Below are positions 11,044-22,730 of a stretch of 64,000 nucleotides of DNA, one piece after another. Origin of the DNA: Crotalaria pallida (taxonomy: Eukaryota > Streptophyta > Magnoliopsida > Fabales > Fabaceae). The stretch spans positions 75,733,290 through 75,797,289 of the forward strand of contig CM075649.1 in the NCBI GenBank assembly GCA_037953625.1, given 5' to 3'. The translations under genes and the position numbers were made by a program. How positions within the stretch are numbered: the first letter of the stretch is position 1; each line of letters starts with the position of its first letter. The notes below the pieces were generated by a model, which was not told the DNA's origin, did no database searches, and saw nothing but the letters and a program-made list of their open reading frames with translations.

Positions 11044-12868
11044 ATGCCTCCCAAACCGGATCATGAGGACTCCATGGCTGCTGCCATTTTGGACTCCATC
11101 CAGAATATGCAGTCCCAATTTCAGTCTCGCCAGGATCAGCTTCAAGAGACCATGGATGCTCGCCATGACCTCCTCACCTCCGCCGTCAACGACCTGCGGG
11201 ATCGCATGGCCTTTCTTTCTGTGGGTCAACACTCACCTAACCAGTCACATTCTGTTGGACGTCCTTTACAGCAGCTCTCCAACCCTGGTTCTTTCTCACC
11301 AGGTATGACTAAACTGCCTAAGCTACATCTCCCAATTTTTGATGGTTCAGATCCCATGGACTGGGTGCATGTTTCAGGCCGAACAGTATTTTACTCTGTA
11401 CCAAGTTCCTCAAACTGAGCGTTTAGATTTAGTTGCTTTTTTTATGAGAGGTGATGCTCTTTGCTGGTTTAAATGGATGTATCACAACAACAACTTAACA
11501 AATTGGGAGAGTTTTACTAAAGCCTTAGAAGCTCGTTTTGGTCCATCTACTTTTATTAATCATCAGGCTGAGTTATTTAAGTTGAGGCAAACCAGTTCTG
11601 TTACTGAATACCAAGGCAGATTTGAACGTCTTTCGAATCGTGTCGTGGGATTGTCACAGGAAATGCTGCTTAATAGTTTTATTTCTGGTCTTAACCCAGA
11701 TATTGCTCGTGAACTAGTTGTGATGCAGCCCTTCACTATCACTCATGCTATTGGTATGGCTAAACTTGTTGAAAGTAAACTACAGTCCTCTAAGCCTATT
11801 TTTCCCTGTTTTCCTAAGGTGCCACCTACTAGTCCAGCCACACCTACCCCACACAACAGTTCTACAGCACCCCAACCAGCCTCTAAGACCACTACACTAC
11901 CTGTCAAACGCCTCACAGCATCCCAAATGCAGGAGCGTCGTGCGCAAGGGCTTTGTTACAATTGTGATGAGAAATATGTGTTTGGCCATCGTTGCCAATC
12001 TAAGCAGTTTCTATTGTTACTAGTCGATGACGATGCTGTTTCCGAGGATGATGGGCCACTTTTGGCCCAATTAGAAAGGCAACAGGTTATGCATGAAGAA
12101 CCAGCAATTGAGGAATTCATACATTTTCACCTCTCAGATCAGGCCTTGCAGGGGAACCCATCCCCAAAAACACTAAAATTCCAAGGCTCTATTTTTGGTC
12201 ACATTGTCACTGTGCTCGTTGACACTGGCAGCTCTCACAATGTTATGCAACCCCGCATTGCTCAATTTTTACAACTGCCTATCACTAGCACACCAAAATT
12301 TCCAGTTATGGTGGGAAATGGCGATCGCATTTTCTGTACTGGTTTGTGCCGTGACACTCCTTTGCTCATGCAAAACCAATTGTTCTCTATTCCATTTTAT
12401 CTATTGCCTATTCAGGGTGCTGATGTTGTACTAGGAATTGAGTGGCTAAGAACATTAGGTGCAGTTACTTCAGATTTTGCAGTTCCTTCTATGACCTTTT
12501 CCCACAATAACCAACCCATCACCCTCACTGGCCAAACATCCCCCCACTCCTCCCTAGCTTCCTTCCACCAACTTAAAAGACTATCCCAAACAGATTCTAT
12601 TGCTGAATTATTTTGCATTCACTTAAAGACAAATGACACACTTCCCATGCCACCCAACACCACCACACCCACAACCGAACCCAACACAACCCCCCTCCTA
12701 TCCAAACACTCCTTTCTACCTATTCCTACATATTCCAACCACCAAAAGGCTTACCCCCACCCCGTCCCCACGACCATTCTATTATCTTACTTCCTAATAC
12801 CCAACCAGTTAATGTTAAACCATACCGCTACCCTCACTCCCAGAAGGACACTATGGCTACTCTCTTAA
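11044..12868 (+). pseudogene. gag: gag-protease of the gypsy element, frameshifted
   Basis: The ATG at 11044 opens a gag frame (MPPKPDHEDSMAAAIL, then KLPKLHLPIFDGSDPMDW). A small indel near 11367-11375 moves the frame; the second frame continues with QAEQYFTLYQVP, the capsid region FEARFGPS-like, the zinc knuckle LCYNCDEKYVFGHRC (about 11950-11995) and the retropepsin motif VLVDTGSSHNVM (about 12213-12248). The tail of this frame diverges and ends at 12868, while the true polyprotein frame (PNTQPVNVKPYRYPHSQKD) shifts near 12770. Gag would form the virus-like particle and the protease would process Gag-Pol; this copy cannot make an intact product. Confidence 0.85.
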
Positions 12869-15800
12869 ATGATATGTTACAAGAAGGGATTGTGGTACCC
12901 AGCACTAGCCCATTTTCTTCCCCGGTTCTATTGGTAAGGAAGAAAGATGGTACTTGGAGGTTCTGTGTGGTAATATCGTAGTTTGAATGCTGTCACAGTT
13001 AAAGATCGCTACCCTATACCAACAATTGATGAATTACTTGATGAGTTGGCTGGTGCTACAATTTTTTCTAAGATTGACCTCCGCTCTGGATACTACCAGA
13101 TTAGGGTGCGGTCAGAGGACACCCATAAGACAGATTTTCGGACACATGATGGCCATTATGAATTCTTAGTGATGCCATTCGGGTTGACTAACGCCCCAGC
13201 TACCTTTTAGGCTGCTATGAATGATTTACTACGGCCATTCCTACGTAAATTCGTATTGGTTTTCTTTGATGACATTCTAATTTACAGTCCTACACTAGAT
13301 GAGCATGTTCAGCATTTATAGTTGATTTTATCTGTGCTATCAGACAACCATTTTTATGCAAAGTTACCTAAATGTGTCTTTGGTGTTGATAAGGTTGATT
13401 ATTTAGGCCACATCCTGTCCGGCAAAGGGGTACAGCCTGATCCAGCAAAGATTCAGGCTATTTTGGAGTGGCCCATTCCTAAGTCCCTTTCAGCCCTCCG
13501 CAGTTTTTTGGGTCTTACCAATTTTTATCGCAGATTTATTAAAGATTACGCATCTCATGCCTCTCCTCTCACCGACCTACTTAAGCTAGGCGCATTTACA
13601 TGGCATACAGAGGCTCAAACGACCTTTAATAAATTACAACACATATTAATAAATGCTCCGGTGTTGGCTCTCCCAAACTTTGCCTTGACTTTTGATGTTG
13701 AAACTGATGCTTCCTCCCTTGCAGTTGGTGCTGTGTTGTCTCAAGGGGGACATCCAATTGCTTATTTCAGCAAAAAGATGACCACACGCATGCAGGCAGC
13801 TTCCGCCTACGTCTGTGAGATGTTTGCTGTCACAGAGGCAGTAAAAACATGGCGTCAATATTTAATTGGGAGAAGATTTCGCATAATCACAGACCAGCAG
13901 AGTTTGAAACATTTAATGACACAATCTTTTCAGACACCGGAACAACAAAAATGGGCAACTAAGCTTCAAGGATTTGACTACGAAATAATTTACCGACCTG
14001 GTAAAGAAAATAGGGCCGCTGATGCCTTATCTCGCTGTCACCATGATGAGGACTCAATCCTTGCTAGCATCTCCTCTCCTGTCCCTCGCATTGTCCAAGA
14101 TCTCCAAGAATTTTACACAACAGCAGAGGGTAAAGCATTAGTAAAAACAATTCTGGGTTATGAAAAACAAACTTCATTTCATTTTTCCAACACACTGTTG
14201 TTCTATGGGGAAAGATTATTCATACCTGCTTCTCTGAATTTGCGTTCTGCGCTAATCCGGGAGTTCCACACTTCCCCTTCGGCTGGTCATTCAGCGCTGA
14301 AACCAACAATGGCTCGCTTGGCAACATCATTCTTCTGGCCTGGCATGTATCTTGAAACAAAGAAATTCATCAGCGAGTGTGAAATATGTCAACAAAACAA
14401 ATATGTACCAGCAAGGAAACAAGGGTTGTTACAGCCTTTACCTATTCCCCGACAAGTCTGGGAAGATATCTCTATGGATTTCATCACCCATCTACCTTCC
14501 TCTTTTGGTCACACCATCATCTGGGTCATAGTGGATCGGCTTACAAAGTATTCTCATTTTATTGCTTTGCCCAGCAAATTCACTGCTCAGCAACTTGCCT
14601 CTCGTTTCATTGTGGACTTTTGTAAACTGCATGGTATCCCTCGTTCTATAGTCTCAGATCGAGATCCCTTGTTCCTTAGTGCTTTTTGGAAGGAACTTTT
14701 TAAGCCACAGGGTACAAAGTTATGCTTTAGTTCATCATATCACCCAGAATCAGATGGCCAAACAGAGGTAGTAAATCAGTGTCTAGAGAGTTATTTAAGA
14801 TGCTTTACAGGAGAACAACCTAAAAACTGGTTTCGGTTCCTACATCTAGCTGAATACTGGTACAACACTACAAAGCATTCCTCTACAGGGATGACTCCCT
14901 TTGAAGGAGTTTATGGCCGTGCCCCCCCAAAAATCCCTCATTACATTCCAGGGAAGTCACGTGATGAATCCCTTGATGCTTCGTTTCAAGAGCGCAAATT
15001 CATCCTATCCTCTCTAAAAGACAACTTATTTAAGGCCAGACAGAGAATGCTAGATCAGGCTAACAAGAAGAGATCGGACCGTACCTTTTCAGAGGGAGAC
15101 TGGGTTTGGCTTCGTCTTCAGCCATACTGACAGACCTCAGTGGCTCGTCGAGTGTCTCAGAAGTTGTCTAAGCGCTTCCATGGTCCTTATCAGATCACAC
15201 GCCGAGTAGGTCCGGTGGCCTATGATCTTGCACTTCCTCCCTCTTCTCAGATACACCCCGTATTCCATGTGAGCCTGCTTCGGCCCTACCGTGCTCCTTC
15301 AACGGATCCGGCACCGGAACCGCCACAAACCGCCACTGAGCAGACACGTGCACCAACCTCCACCGCTGATTCCGCTGTTGTTGTTGGATCCGTGGTCTGT
15401 AGACACGGCCGGGAGTCTCGGCGTGGCACACCTCCTCCCACCGTGGTGACCGTTGCCGCCGCCGCATGTACCAAGGAATCTCCAAGCGTGGGTTCCGCAC
15501 AAGCTCCTCGTGTGCCTGAGAAAGAAGACAAGCAACACGGGTTTGAGAAGAAAGAAACCCGACCCACAGAGGAACCATATGGGAAGCAAACCGGGTTTGT
15601 GTTTGATCGGAACCCACTGTGTGATTTTGATGGAGATAGTCAGAATGAAGCTTTAGAGAAGAAAGAGGTTAGAGCAGAGGAAAACACAACGTGGGAAGAG
15701 AAAAATGAGGGTTTGGTAACTGATGTGGGGACTTGTACTCACCCCACTCCTCAAAACGTGTGGACCACTACTTTGGGGACTCCAAACTCATTACTCCGGA

Positions 15801-16159
15801 CTTCAAACCACTTAGATAATACTTTGACCAATGCACTGAACAAGTCAGTTTGTACTTCTCCATTGGATCCTACTGTTATTACCGAAGTCCACTCTCCACC
15901 ATTAGATCCTACCAGCTGGCCTCCACTCAAAAGATTCGTTGCTTCTTCTGGCTTCCCTCGTAAGATTGACTCATGGAAGTCTCCAGAGCCCTCTACTAGC
16001 TCCAACCCACCAGGCCACACTATTGGGCCTCAACCAAACCTTGAGGACAAGGTTTATCTCGAAGGGGAGGGTATTGATAGGCAGAATGGGCTTACTATGG
16101 AGAAGCCCAAAAGAACTCACAAGACTCCTAGTTGGCTGAAGGGGTTCATAATGAAGTAA
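12772..16159 (+). pseudogene. pol: pol (RT-RNase H-integrase) of the gypsy element, with stops and a frameshift
   Basis: RT is recognisable from VNVKPYRYPHSQKD through PVLLVRKKDGTWRFCV, a frameshift or stop near 12975-12983, then FSKIDLRSGYYQIRV and VMPFGLTNAPATF, a stop at about 13208, and the catalytic FFDDILIYS (about 13262). Another stop lies near 13319. RNase H follows (TFDVETDASSLAVGAVLSQ), then the integrase HHCC finger and the DDE core (MDFITHLP, IVSDRDPLF, YHPESDGQTEVVN). A TGA at 15128-15130 breaks the frame just before the GPY/F-like segment (KRFHGPYQI, HPVFHVSLLRPY). The last frame runs on to 16159, reading through the polypurine tract and 85 nt of the 3' LTR. Confidence 0.85.
16061..16074 (+). 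other. Polypurine tract
   Basis: GAAGGGGAGGGTAT lies directly before the 3' LTR, as required for plus-strand priming. It is inside the last pol frame. Confidence 0.75.
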
Positions 16160-16365
16160 TTGGAAGATTGGGCCTTTTAATTATATTAAGTATTTGTGCC
16201 TTAGTACTTTTATTGTAATATTCAGCCCAGTACTACTTTCTCTATTGTACTTATGTCGTTGCACTTTCATTTTGGGAGGTAATGAAAAATATCCAAGTAT
16301 TATCTCTATTCTTTGTCTCTAGATTATTCTTTGCTCTACTAGGGTTTTCAACCAAAACCCTATCA
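16075..16365 (+). repeat. 3' LTR of the gypsy element
   Basis: It begins TGATAGGCAG and ends CCCTATCA. It is followed by the TSD TGGGA. Confidence 0.93.
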
Positions 16366-16598
16366 TGGGATGTCTAAAACATGCTTTATAATATGCTTGC
16401 AACTACATGTAAGAACAAGAACCAATTCCTTCTTTTAGTTAGCTTTCTTTCAAATGAAGTAAACATGCTGCATGAAAATGCAGCAATTTATTATTTTTGA
16501 CTTGCCTCCATAAAGTAAAACAGTTGACCAACAACATAAAAGCAACATGGGAATACATGAAATATTCTCAGTCAAGTTATATCATATATGCTATTGAT

Positions 16599-18786
16599 TC
16601 AGTATTTGTTGGATTCTGAAGTGAATTTTGCCTTCATCTTTTCCACCATCCTCTCTTTGATGAGCCTTCTCATTATTTTTCCGGAAGGCGATTTTGGTAT
16701 GGCTTCTACAAAGTGCACCACTCGCACTTTCTTGTAACTTGCAACATTGGAGGCAACATAGTTCATAATGTCCTCTTCACTCTCTCCTGCACCTTTGCTC
16801 AAAACAACACTTGCAGCTGGGATTTCCCCTGCCTCTTCATCAGGTAATCTGAACCACCGTAAACAGAATTCATAAATAACATAAAGTTGCAAGAACTTTA
16901 AATATCTAAAACCCTAACGGAAGTGTAAGATTATCAAGAATGACAAAGATGATGGTTGGTCAATGGTTATTTACGGCACAACAGCTGCATCTTCAACTGA
17001 GGAATGAGACAGCAAAATGGCCTCCAACTCAGCAGGAGCAACCTGCATACATCCAAAAAGACATCTTATTTTGGCTTGTGCTTGGGTATATTATTCCTTA
17101 TTAGGCTGTCTAAACATGTGAACCATCAAGAACTTACTTGGAAGCCTTTGTATTTAATCAACTCCTTGATACGATCGACAATAAACACATTTTCTTCGTC
17201 ATCTATGAATCCTATGTCACCCGTGTGAAGCCATCCATTCTTGTCAATTGTCTGGGCAGTCTCATCCACCTGCTTATAGTACCCTGGAAAGGACAGAGAT
17301 AATTGTAATAATTCATTATGCAATTATCTTATTTTTACATTAGTTTTAGGGGCGGATTGTATCTCCATTACCTTGCATTACACATTGGCTTCTTACACAG
17401 AGTTCCCCAAGTGTATTCCTTGGGAGGGATCTACCAGTATCAGGATCAATAAACTTGACTTCCAGGTTTGGAAGGATGAACCCTACTGAATTTTTTTGTG
17501 GATTTGCTAATCCTTCTTGGGCATGAGTGAGTGTGATGCAGCTGTGCTCAGTTAGTCCATATGCCTGGCAAAGAAAATTATTTAAAGAAACATTTATCAT
17601 ACCGTACGCATAGGATTCATTTATGTAGAAGGATGCTATGCACACCTCTTGGACAAGAACACCAGGGAACTTGATTTCAAAGGCAGTAAGGAGTTCTGGT
17701 GCAAGTGGTGCTGCTGCAGTCATAATGGCCTGGAGTTTAAGCTTGCTCAGATCAAATTCATCTACTATGGGATTTTTTACCAAGCTGAGAATGATTGGGG
17801 GCACAATAGGCGCAAATGTGATCTCGTGCGTAATCAAGGCATTGAGGAATGTTTTCAACTCAAATCTTCCCATCACCACAACTTTCCCTTTGTTCCTAAT
17901 TGTGGCACAACATATTCCAGTGGTGCCATAGATGTGAAAGAAGGGAATTAAGCCTAATGTGGTGACCTGACCGATCATTTCTGGCCCTACACCAAAGAGT
18001 GTAGAGCAAAGATTAGCTACAAGGTTTCTGTGAGTGAGCATCACACCCTTTGCCACTCCTGTTGTGCCCGATGAGAATGGCATGGCACAAAGATCATTCT
18101 GCTGAAGAGGTTCCTTTATTACATCACCTGCATGTTCTCCTGCTTCAAGTAGTTTGTTCCAATTCATAGCATCTTCAACAACTTCATTGTCTAGCACAAT
18201 TACAGGTAGCCCTAGAGCTCTCAACTGCATCGATTTCAACTCAATAAGTCTTAAATAGTATTATATAACATGGCAAATTAATTTACCCAGAAAGCCAAAA
18301 ATGGAAAAAAAATGTTCATGTTCATGTTTATCAATTTGAAACAATTACCTTTTCACAGTTTGCACTATCTGCGACAATTAATTTGGCATCGGCAGACTCG
18401 GCCTGTTTCTTAATTTCCGATACATGGGATGCTGGATTTGCCCCTGAAAACACTCCACCAGCTTCCATTATCCCTAAAGCAACAATGGCATACTCTATCA
18501 CATTTGGAAGTACTACAATAACAACATGCCCCTTCCTCAGACCAAGAGAACTTAAGGCCTTTGAAAATCTGCGTGTGTCCCTCACCACCTCACTGTAAGT
18601 GATTCTTTTTCCAGTCACAGCATCCACAAATGCAACCTTATCAGCATATAATTCAGCATTTTGGAGCACAAATTCCGGCAATGTCACATCGTCAGGAACC
18701 GGAACAGGTGAATACTGGCTACGGAAGATATGCTCCTCCTCTTCCTCCTCCTTACCCTGTACAAAATTTTCAGTGCACGTTCCCAT
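16599..18786 (-). CDS. ACOS5: Acyl-CoA synthetase 5 ortholog (4-coumarate-CoA ligase-like 1)
   Basis: Adenylate-forming enzyme that activates fatty acids with ATP and CoA. In Arabidopsis, ACOS5 acts in the anther tapetum and is needed for sporopollenin in the pollen wall. I join six exons: 18786-18349, 18224-17646, 17564-17372, 17283-17138, 17042-16975, 16848-16599; all junctions are GT-AG and the total is 1674 nt, 557 aa. The ATG at 18786 (MGTCTENF) is preferred over an upstream one at 18864, because the family starts near the acidic stretch before IFRSQYSPVPVPD. Visible motifs: AMP-binding box I SSGTTGVAKG (residues 197-206), AYGLTE (340-345), GELCVR (392-397), and catalytic Lys in PSGK (about 532). 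It follows ACOS5 almost residue for residue in the core. There is no C-terminal peroxisomal SKL. A second acceptor 15 nt upstream (exon 2 from 18239) also keeps the frame; the one used here matches the family length. No break is seen. Confidence 0.93.
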
Positions 18787-18868
18787 ATTTAGTGTTTGGA
18801 TGAGCAAATGAGAGTGATAAGGATGAGGTCTAATTTGGTTGAAAATATGAGAATATATTGACATTTGA

Positions 18869-18884
18869 GGTCATATATTATGCA
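18869..18884 (-). promoter_or_regulatory. TATA-like box upstream of ACOS5
   Basis: The minus strand reads CATAATATATGACC about 90 nt upstream of the start codon. It is the only TATA-like element near the expected distance. The assignment rests on position and composition only. Confidence 0.4.
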
Positions 18885-19352
18885 TGGTGGGAGGTTAGCA
18901 ACGTTACAAGTGATGGAGCATTGCAAATTTGTCATGGGCTATTTGTTAATTGTTGGTGAAAAATTGTTGAGTCATGTCACTGACAAAGGCCAACTACTAC
19001 ATTTCTATATTATCATCCAATAAATCAATTTGTAAACTTTATCTTTATTGGTGACTGAGTCATTTTATCTTTTACTGTTATTAGCAAAGGTCATTGTTAT
19101 ATGTACCAAGATATATCAAAGTCATGCAGTCAGTGCAGTCACTGTTTCAATCATTGGATGCATCTCATGGATTTTTAAATCAACACATTTTATGCCTATA
19201 AAACTGATCCAATGGCCATGGATTCAATGATATCAGTGTAGTAAATGTTAGGCAATCCAAATCCATAAATCCTAAAACTGGAAAAGAGATATATTGCTGA
19301 CTCTATTAACCTAATTTTACTGATATTTGTATTCCAATTATGATGAAAGTTA

Positions 19353-19380
19353 ATAGATAGATAGATAGAAAGATAGATAG
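19353..19380. repeat. (GATA)n microsatellite
   Basis: About seven TAGA/GATA units, one of them interrupted by an A substitution. Confidence 0.9.
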
Positions 19381-20090
19381 TATTGATAATATGGAATTTC
19401 AATTGACCAACTACAATCTTTCATTATTCTATAACCAGCTACGATATTCTGATTCAATAAATCCGTTGGTGAAATGTACCTCTATGCTCTGGGATATGAG
19501 TCATTGTTTCATTTGTATCAGATAAGAAAATTTTAAAGTTTCATTCCTGAAACCGAAATAAAGAGATAAACTGCTGAGTGCTGACTCTATAAATCTAATT
19601 TCACAAATTGTTTTTACCCAATTATGATGGAAATTGGTAGATCACAATGTATACGATGATCGCCTTGAGGCCTTTGAGCCCCAAGACCAACTCACCTACA
19701 TAATGTTTATGATGATGGCTGATCAACTATAACTACTGGCAGTTGATTTGGTGAAATTTATGTCATCCAAATGAAACTAATATTTTTCTAATCATGCAGA
19801 TACTACACTTCTTTTACAGCGCACACAAGTTATACAAGCTCCCTCCTATCACATATCTAAGTCTTTTTGAAAAAAAAAATATTATTTGAAATTTTTTTTG
19901 CCTAAATACATATAACTAGCTAGTATGTTAAGAGATATTTTAGATGTGGATTGTCTCACTAATATAATTTTTGCTTTAGAATTTATATTTTAAAATTATA
20001 ACTTTGTATTTTGACTTATTTTAAATATCAACATTTAATTTTACGATACTTATATACTATTTCAATATTAAAATCGTTTATTTACATTTT

Positions 20091-20093
<3 letters not shown>

Positions 20094-20139
<46 letters not shown>
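20094..20139. repeat. (AT)n microsatellite
   Basis: About 22 uninterrupted AT units. Confidence 0.95.
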
Positions 20140-20141
<2 letters not shown>

Positions 20142-20598
20142 CGTACTCATACCTTAATTTTTTTCAAAAACTGTCGTATTCCATATCCGATACTGTATCG
20201 ATATCCGATACCATACCCATACCCATATTAATGGGGCATAGATTTTAACTTTAAAAAAAATTTATGCCATACATGACAAACAACTTAAATTAAAAAACAA
20301 TTTTAACGACAAATACAAACAACACGACTCACATCAAAAACGTGATATCAAAAACGTGATGTTTTGTTTCAAACTCTGTTCCTAACCAATTACATCTCAT
20401 TATAAAAAATAACTTTTCAATTGTTAAGGCATTTTTTAATATTTAAAGAGATGTGATTGGATAAGTTTGGGACTTAGGATCATGGTCCTCTGCTCTCTCA
20501 AGTCAACGTGTAACACATCCACATACACACAGAATAAACAAAAGAGAGAAAGGAAAAACTATCAGTGTAATGAAAAAGTAAAAAAGAAGCAGATGAAA

Positions 20599-21153
20599 TC
20601 ACATTTCAGCCTTGGTAGCCTGGATATCCTCCCCCGAAGAGCTCTCTTGAGCAATGCTAATAACGCTCGGCTGCCTTTTCACATCCTCACCCAATTTTTT
20701 GACTCTGATCCTTAGCACCCCATCTTCAAGATGAGCCTTTATGTTACTCAAATCAGCATTCCCTGGCAACTTGAACTGCCTCCAGAATCTCCCATTAGCC
20801 CTCTCCGCTCTGTGCCATTTCTCACCTTCCTCTTCCTCCTCCGCCTTCCTTTCCCCGCTGATCCTCAACACGCGGTGGTTATCTTCCACCTCAATCTTCA
20901 CTTCTCCTTTCTTCAGTCCTGGCAGGTCCACAGCTATGACGTGCTCCGTCGAGGTCTCCTTCCAGTCTGCACGAGCCAGCAGAGCGACAGATTCGATGCC
21001 TTTGTGGTCGAGGATTCTGAAGGGGTCTTCGTAAGGGAGGATTGAATCCCATAAGGTTCTTGGGTTGTATGGGATTAAGGCGCTAGTATCATAAGACAAT
21101 GCTGCAGCCACAAATAGAATAATGGAGATCGTGATTCTGAGCTTGGAAGCCAT
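20599..21153 (-). CDS. HSP22: ER-type small heat-shock protein (HSP20 family, HSP22 class)
   Basis: Single-exon chaperone gene, 184 aa. Residues 1-25 form a signal peptide (hydrophobic IILFVAAALS). The mature N-terminus LIPYNPRTLWDSILPYEDPFRIL is typical of endomembrane HSP22 proteins. The alpha-crystallin domain covers about 56-155 with RADWKET, VDLPGLKKGEVKIEVE and GVLRI (145-149); the C-terminal ISI (165-167) is the oligomer-docking I-x-I. Such proteins hold unfolded clients in the ER lumen in large oligomers. The last residues, KAEM, are not a canonical KDEL/HDEL. The start is the only in-frame ATG ahead of the signal peptide. A TATA box and heat-shock-element-like motifs lie upstream. 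The frame is intact. Confidence 0.93.
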   Translation of the reverse strand: MASKLRITISIILFVAAALSYDTSALIPYNPRTLWDSILPYEDPFRILDHKGIESVALLARADWKETSTEHVIAVDLPGLKKGEVKIEVEDNHRVLRISGERKAEEEEEGEKWHRAERANGRFWRQFKLPGNADLSNIKAHLEDGVLRIRVKKLGEDVKRQPSVISIAQESSSGEDIQATKAEM

Positions 21154-21250
21154 TCTGCTGAAAGCACGGGGATTTAGTAATATACTCTATAACGTGTATT
21201 TTGTTTTTTTTTGTTCTTTCGATGGAGAAGAATTGTGAGAATGGGGTTGA

Positions 21251-21257
21251 ATTTATA
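21251..21257 (-). promoter_or_regulatory. TATA box of the heat-shock gene
   Basis: TATAAAT on the minus strand, about 98 nt before the ATG, implies a 5' leader of about 65-70 nt. Confidence 0.6.
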
Positions 21258-21341
21258 CGGGTGGCTTGAATTGAGTAGTTGTTTCTTTAGTTGTCTAGAT
21301 ACTTCTTCACATTTTCAGCGGCAACAGAGATATCTAGGACT

Positions 21342-21362
21342 AGAAGTCTAGAACAGTCTAGA
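21342..21362 (-). promoter_or_regulatory. Heat-shock-element-like motif
   Basis: AGAAGTCTAGAACAGTCTAG has alternating GAA / TTC-like blocks (AGAA, CTAGAA, TCTAGA) about 90 bp upstream of the TATA box, where plant HSP genes carry HSF sites. The match is imperfect. Confidence 0.45.
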
Positions 21363-21465
21363 GATCGATCGAGCAAGATATTAGACACTCTTTTTATTTT
21401 CCCGGAAAAATGATAAATTATTGTTTGATTCTGAACACTACGACCACGTTATTTCTGGTTGAAGC

Positions 21466-21520
<55 letters not shown>
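21466..21520. repeat. (TAA)n microsatellite
   Basis: About 18 uninterrupted TAA units in the distal promoter of the heat-shock gene. Confidence 0.95.
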
Positions 21521-21962
21521 TTAATAAAAAGTTTAATAAAGCATACACTTAAAATTTAATCCGAAAAGAGATATCTAGGACAGTGTAAAGAGCAAGATAT
21601 TAGACACTATATTTTTCTTTTAAAACGATAATTTACCGATTGATTGGGATATCATGTTATTTTTGGTTCTAAGTTAATATTTCTTTCGTCTCATATTTTC
21701 AAAAGTAATATACATAGATTAAACAATTATTATTAAAATAAAAATTTATTACGTTTTGACTAAAACATTTTTATTTATCATGACATAATTAAGAGTAATA
21801 ACAAAAATAAAATTAATACAATAATTAATGAACGAGAATAAGTTTAAGAAAAAAGTTTAATTTGATCATGCCTAAAAATGTTAAAACAACAAAGATTTTG
21901 AAAACAAAAATAAAATGTTAAAACAAAATAAGTACTAATTTGAGAAATTGCAGAGTTCAGTT

Positions 21963-22730
21963 GGGCTTTGCTTGGGAACCCTTTGAGATGAGAGGGTTTT
22001 GGTACCTTTTTGACATGGACCAATAGATATTTGTCATGTATTTTTTTTTCCGTGTCAACGGGAAATATTTTTGATTTATAGTTTTTGTAATTTGATCCCT
22101 AAAATATTTAATTAAAATATTATTTTTATTTGTAATTTGATTTACCCAAAATAGTTCTGATCTAATATTAATTTTTATATACCCAAAAAACCCGTTTTGT
22201 TATTATTTTTCATATACCTAAAATAACCTTATTTTAATATTAATTTCCAAGTACCTAAAATGCCTTTAACAATTAATTATTCACTCACGAATTGGGCATC
22301 ACCTTCCCTACCCGACGAAATTGCCATCGTCTTCTTCATCAATCACTTAAGTTTTAGTTCACTCGCTCTGCCCATCTTCTTCTTCGTCATAATAAAACCC
22401 TATTAATTCCATTTTCGAACCAGCGATCTTCTTCTTCTCGTTCTTCTATCGCGTATCGTTCTTCTTATTCGGTCTTTTGAAGAAAATCGTTGTTCTTCTA
22501 TCGCTGGCGTTCTTCTTCTCCTTCTTCTTGCTGTTTCGCAGCCGCCGCCGCCACCATGCCTAGGCTCTCCTTCTTCCTCTTTTAATACCATTTTCGAACC
22601 CCAAATATTGAAAACCCACTTCCCCTTTCCAACGAACCGTAATCCGCCGCCGGCTCCTCCTTCGTCCTCTCTTCGAATCCTATTCCACCGCCGCCGCCGC
22701 CGCCTGTAAAGGACGCTTCTGAAGGTGCCA
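21963..22730 (+). repeat. Left long terminal inverted repeat
   Basis: It is homologous to 34213-35064 in reverse. The outer 330 bp are AT-rich and about 85% alike by eye; the inner part is CT-rich with TTCTTCTTCTCGTTCTTC and a CCGCCG run. The inner part could act as promoter and first exon for captured sequence: an exon-like end with CTCCAG followed by GTTCGT lies at about 22740. Confidence 0.7.

Larger units (their letters stand above)
10731..16365 (+). mobile_element. Complete Ty3/gypsy LTR retrotransposon (Reina-like), decayed ORFs
   Basis: The element has two 291-bp LTRs and a perfect 5-bp TSD, TGGGA (10726-10730 and 16366-16370). The order gag, protease, RT, RNase H, integrase is that of Ty3/gypsy. 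The LTRs differ at 5 of 291 positions, so insertion was fairly recent, yet the coding frames are broken several times. The short LTRs and the 'CYNCDEK...GHRC' knuckle suggest the Reina chromovirus lineage, but no chromodomain is recognisable after the GPY/F region. Confidence 0.93.
18885..20598. other. Intergenic region between ACOS5 and the heat-shock gene
   Basis: The part near 18885 is the ACOS5 upstream region; the part near 20598 is the 3' side of the heat-shock gene. It contains two microsatellites. I see no coding region, RNA gene or transposon termini. Confidence 0.5.

Noticed and set aside
15130..15330. Chromodomain at the end of integrase
   Set aside because: The GPY/F-like segment and HPVFHVSLLR are visible, but what follows is a Pro/Thr-rich tail without chromodomain aromatic residues.
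15195..15617. Long minus-strand ORFs opposite the gypsy pol tail
   Set aside because: Shadows of the plus-strand reading; no family resemblance.
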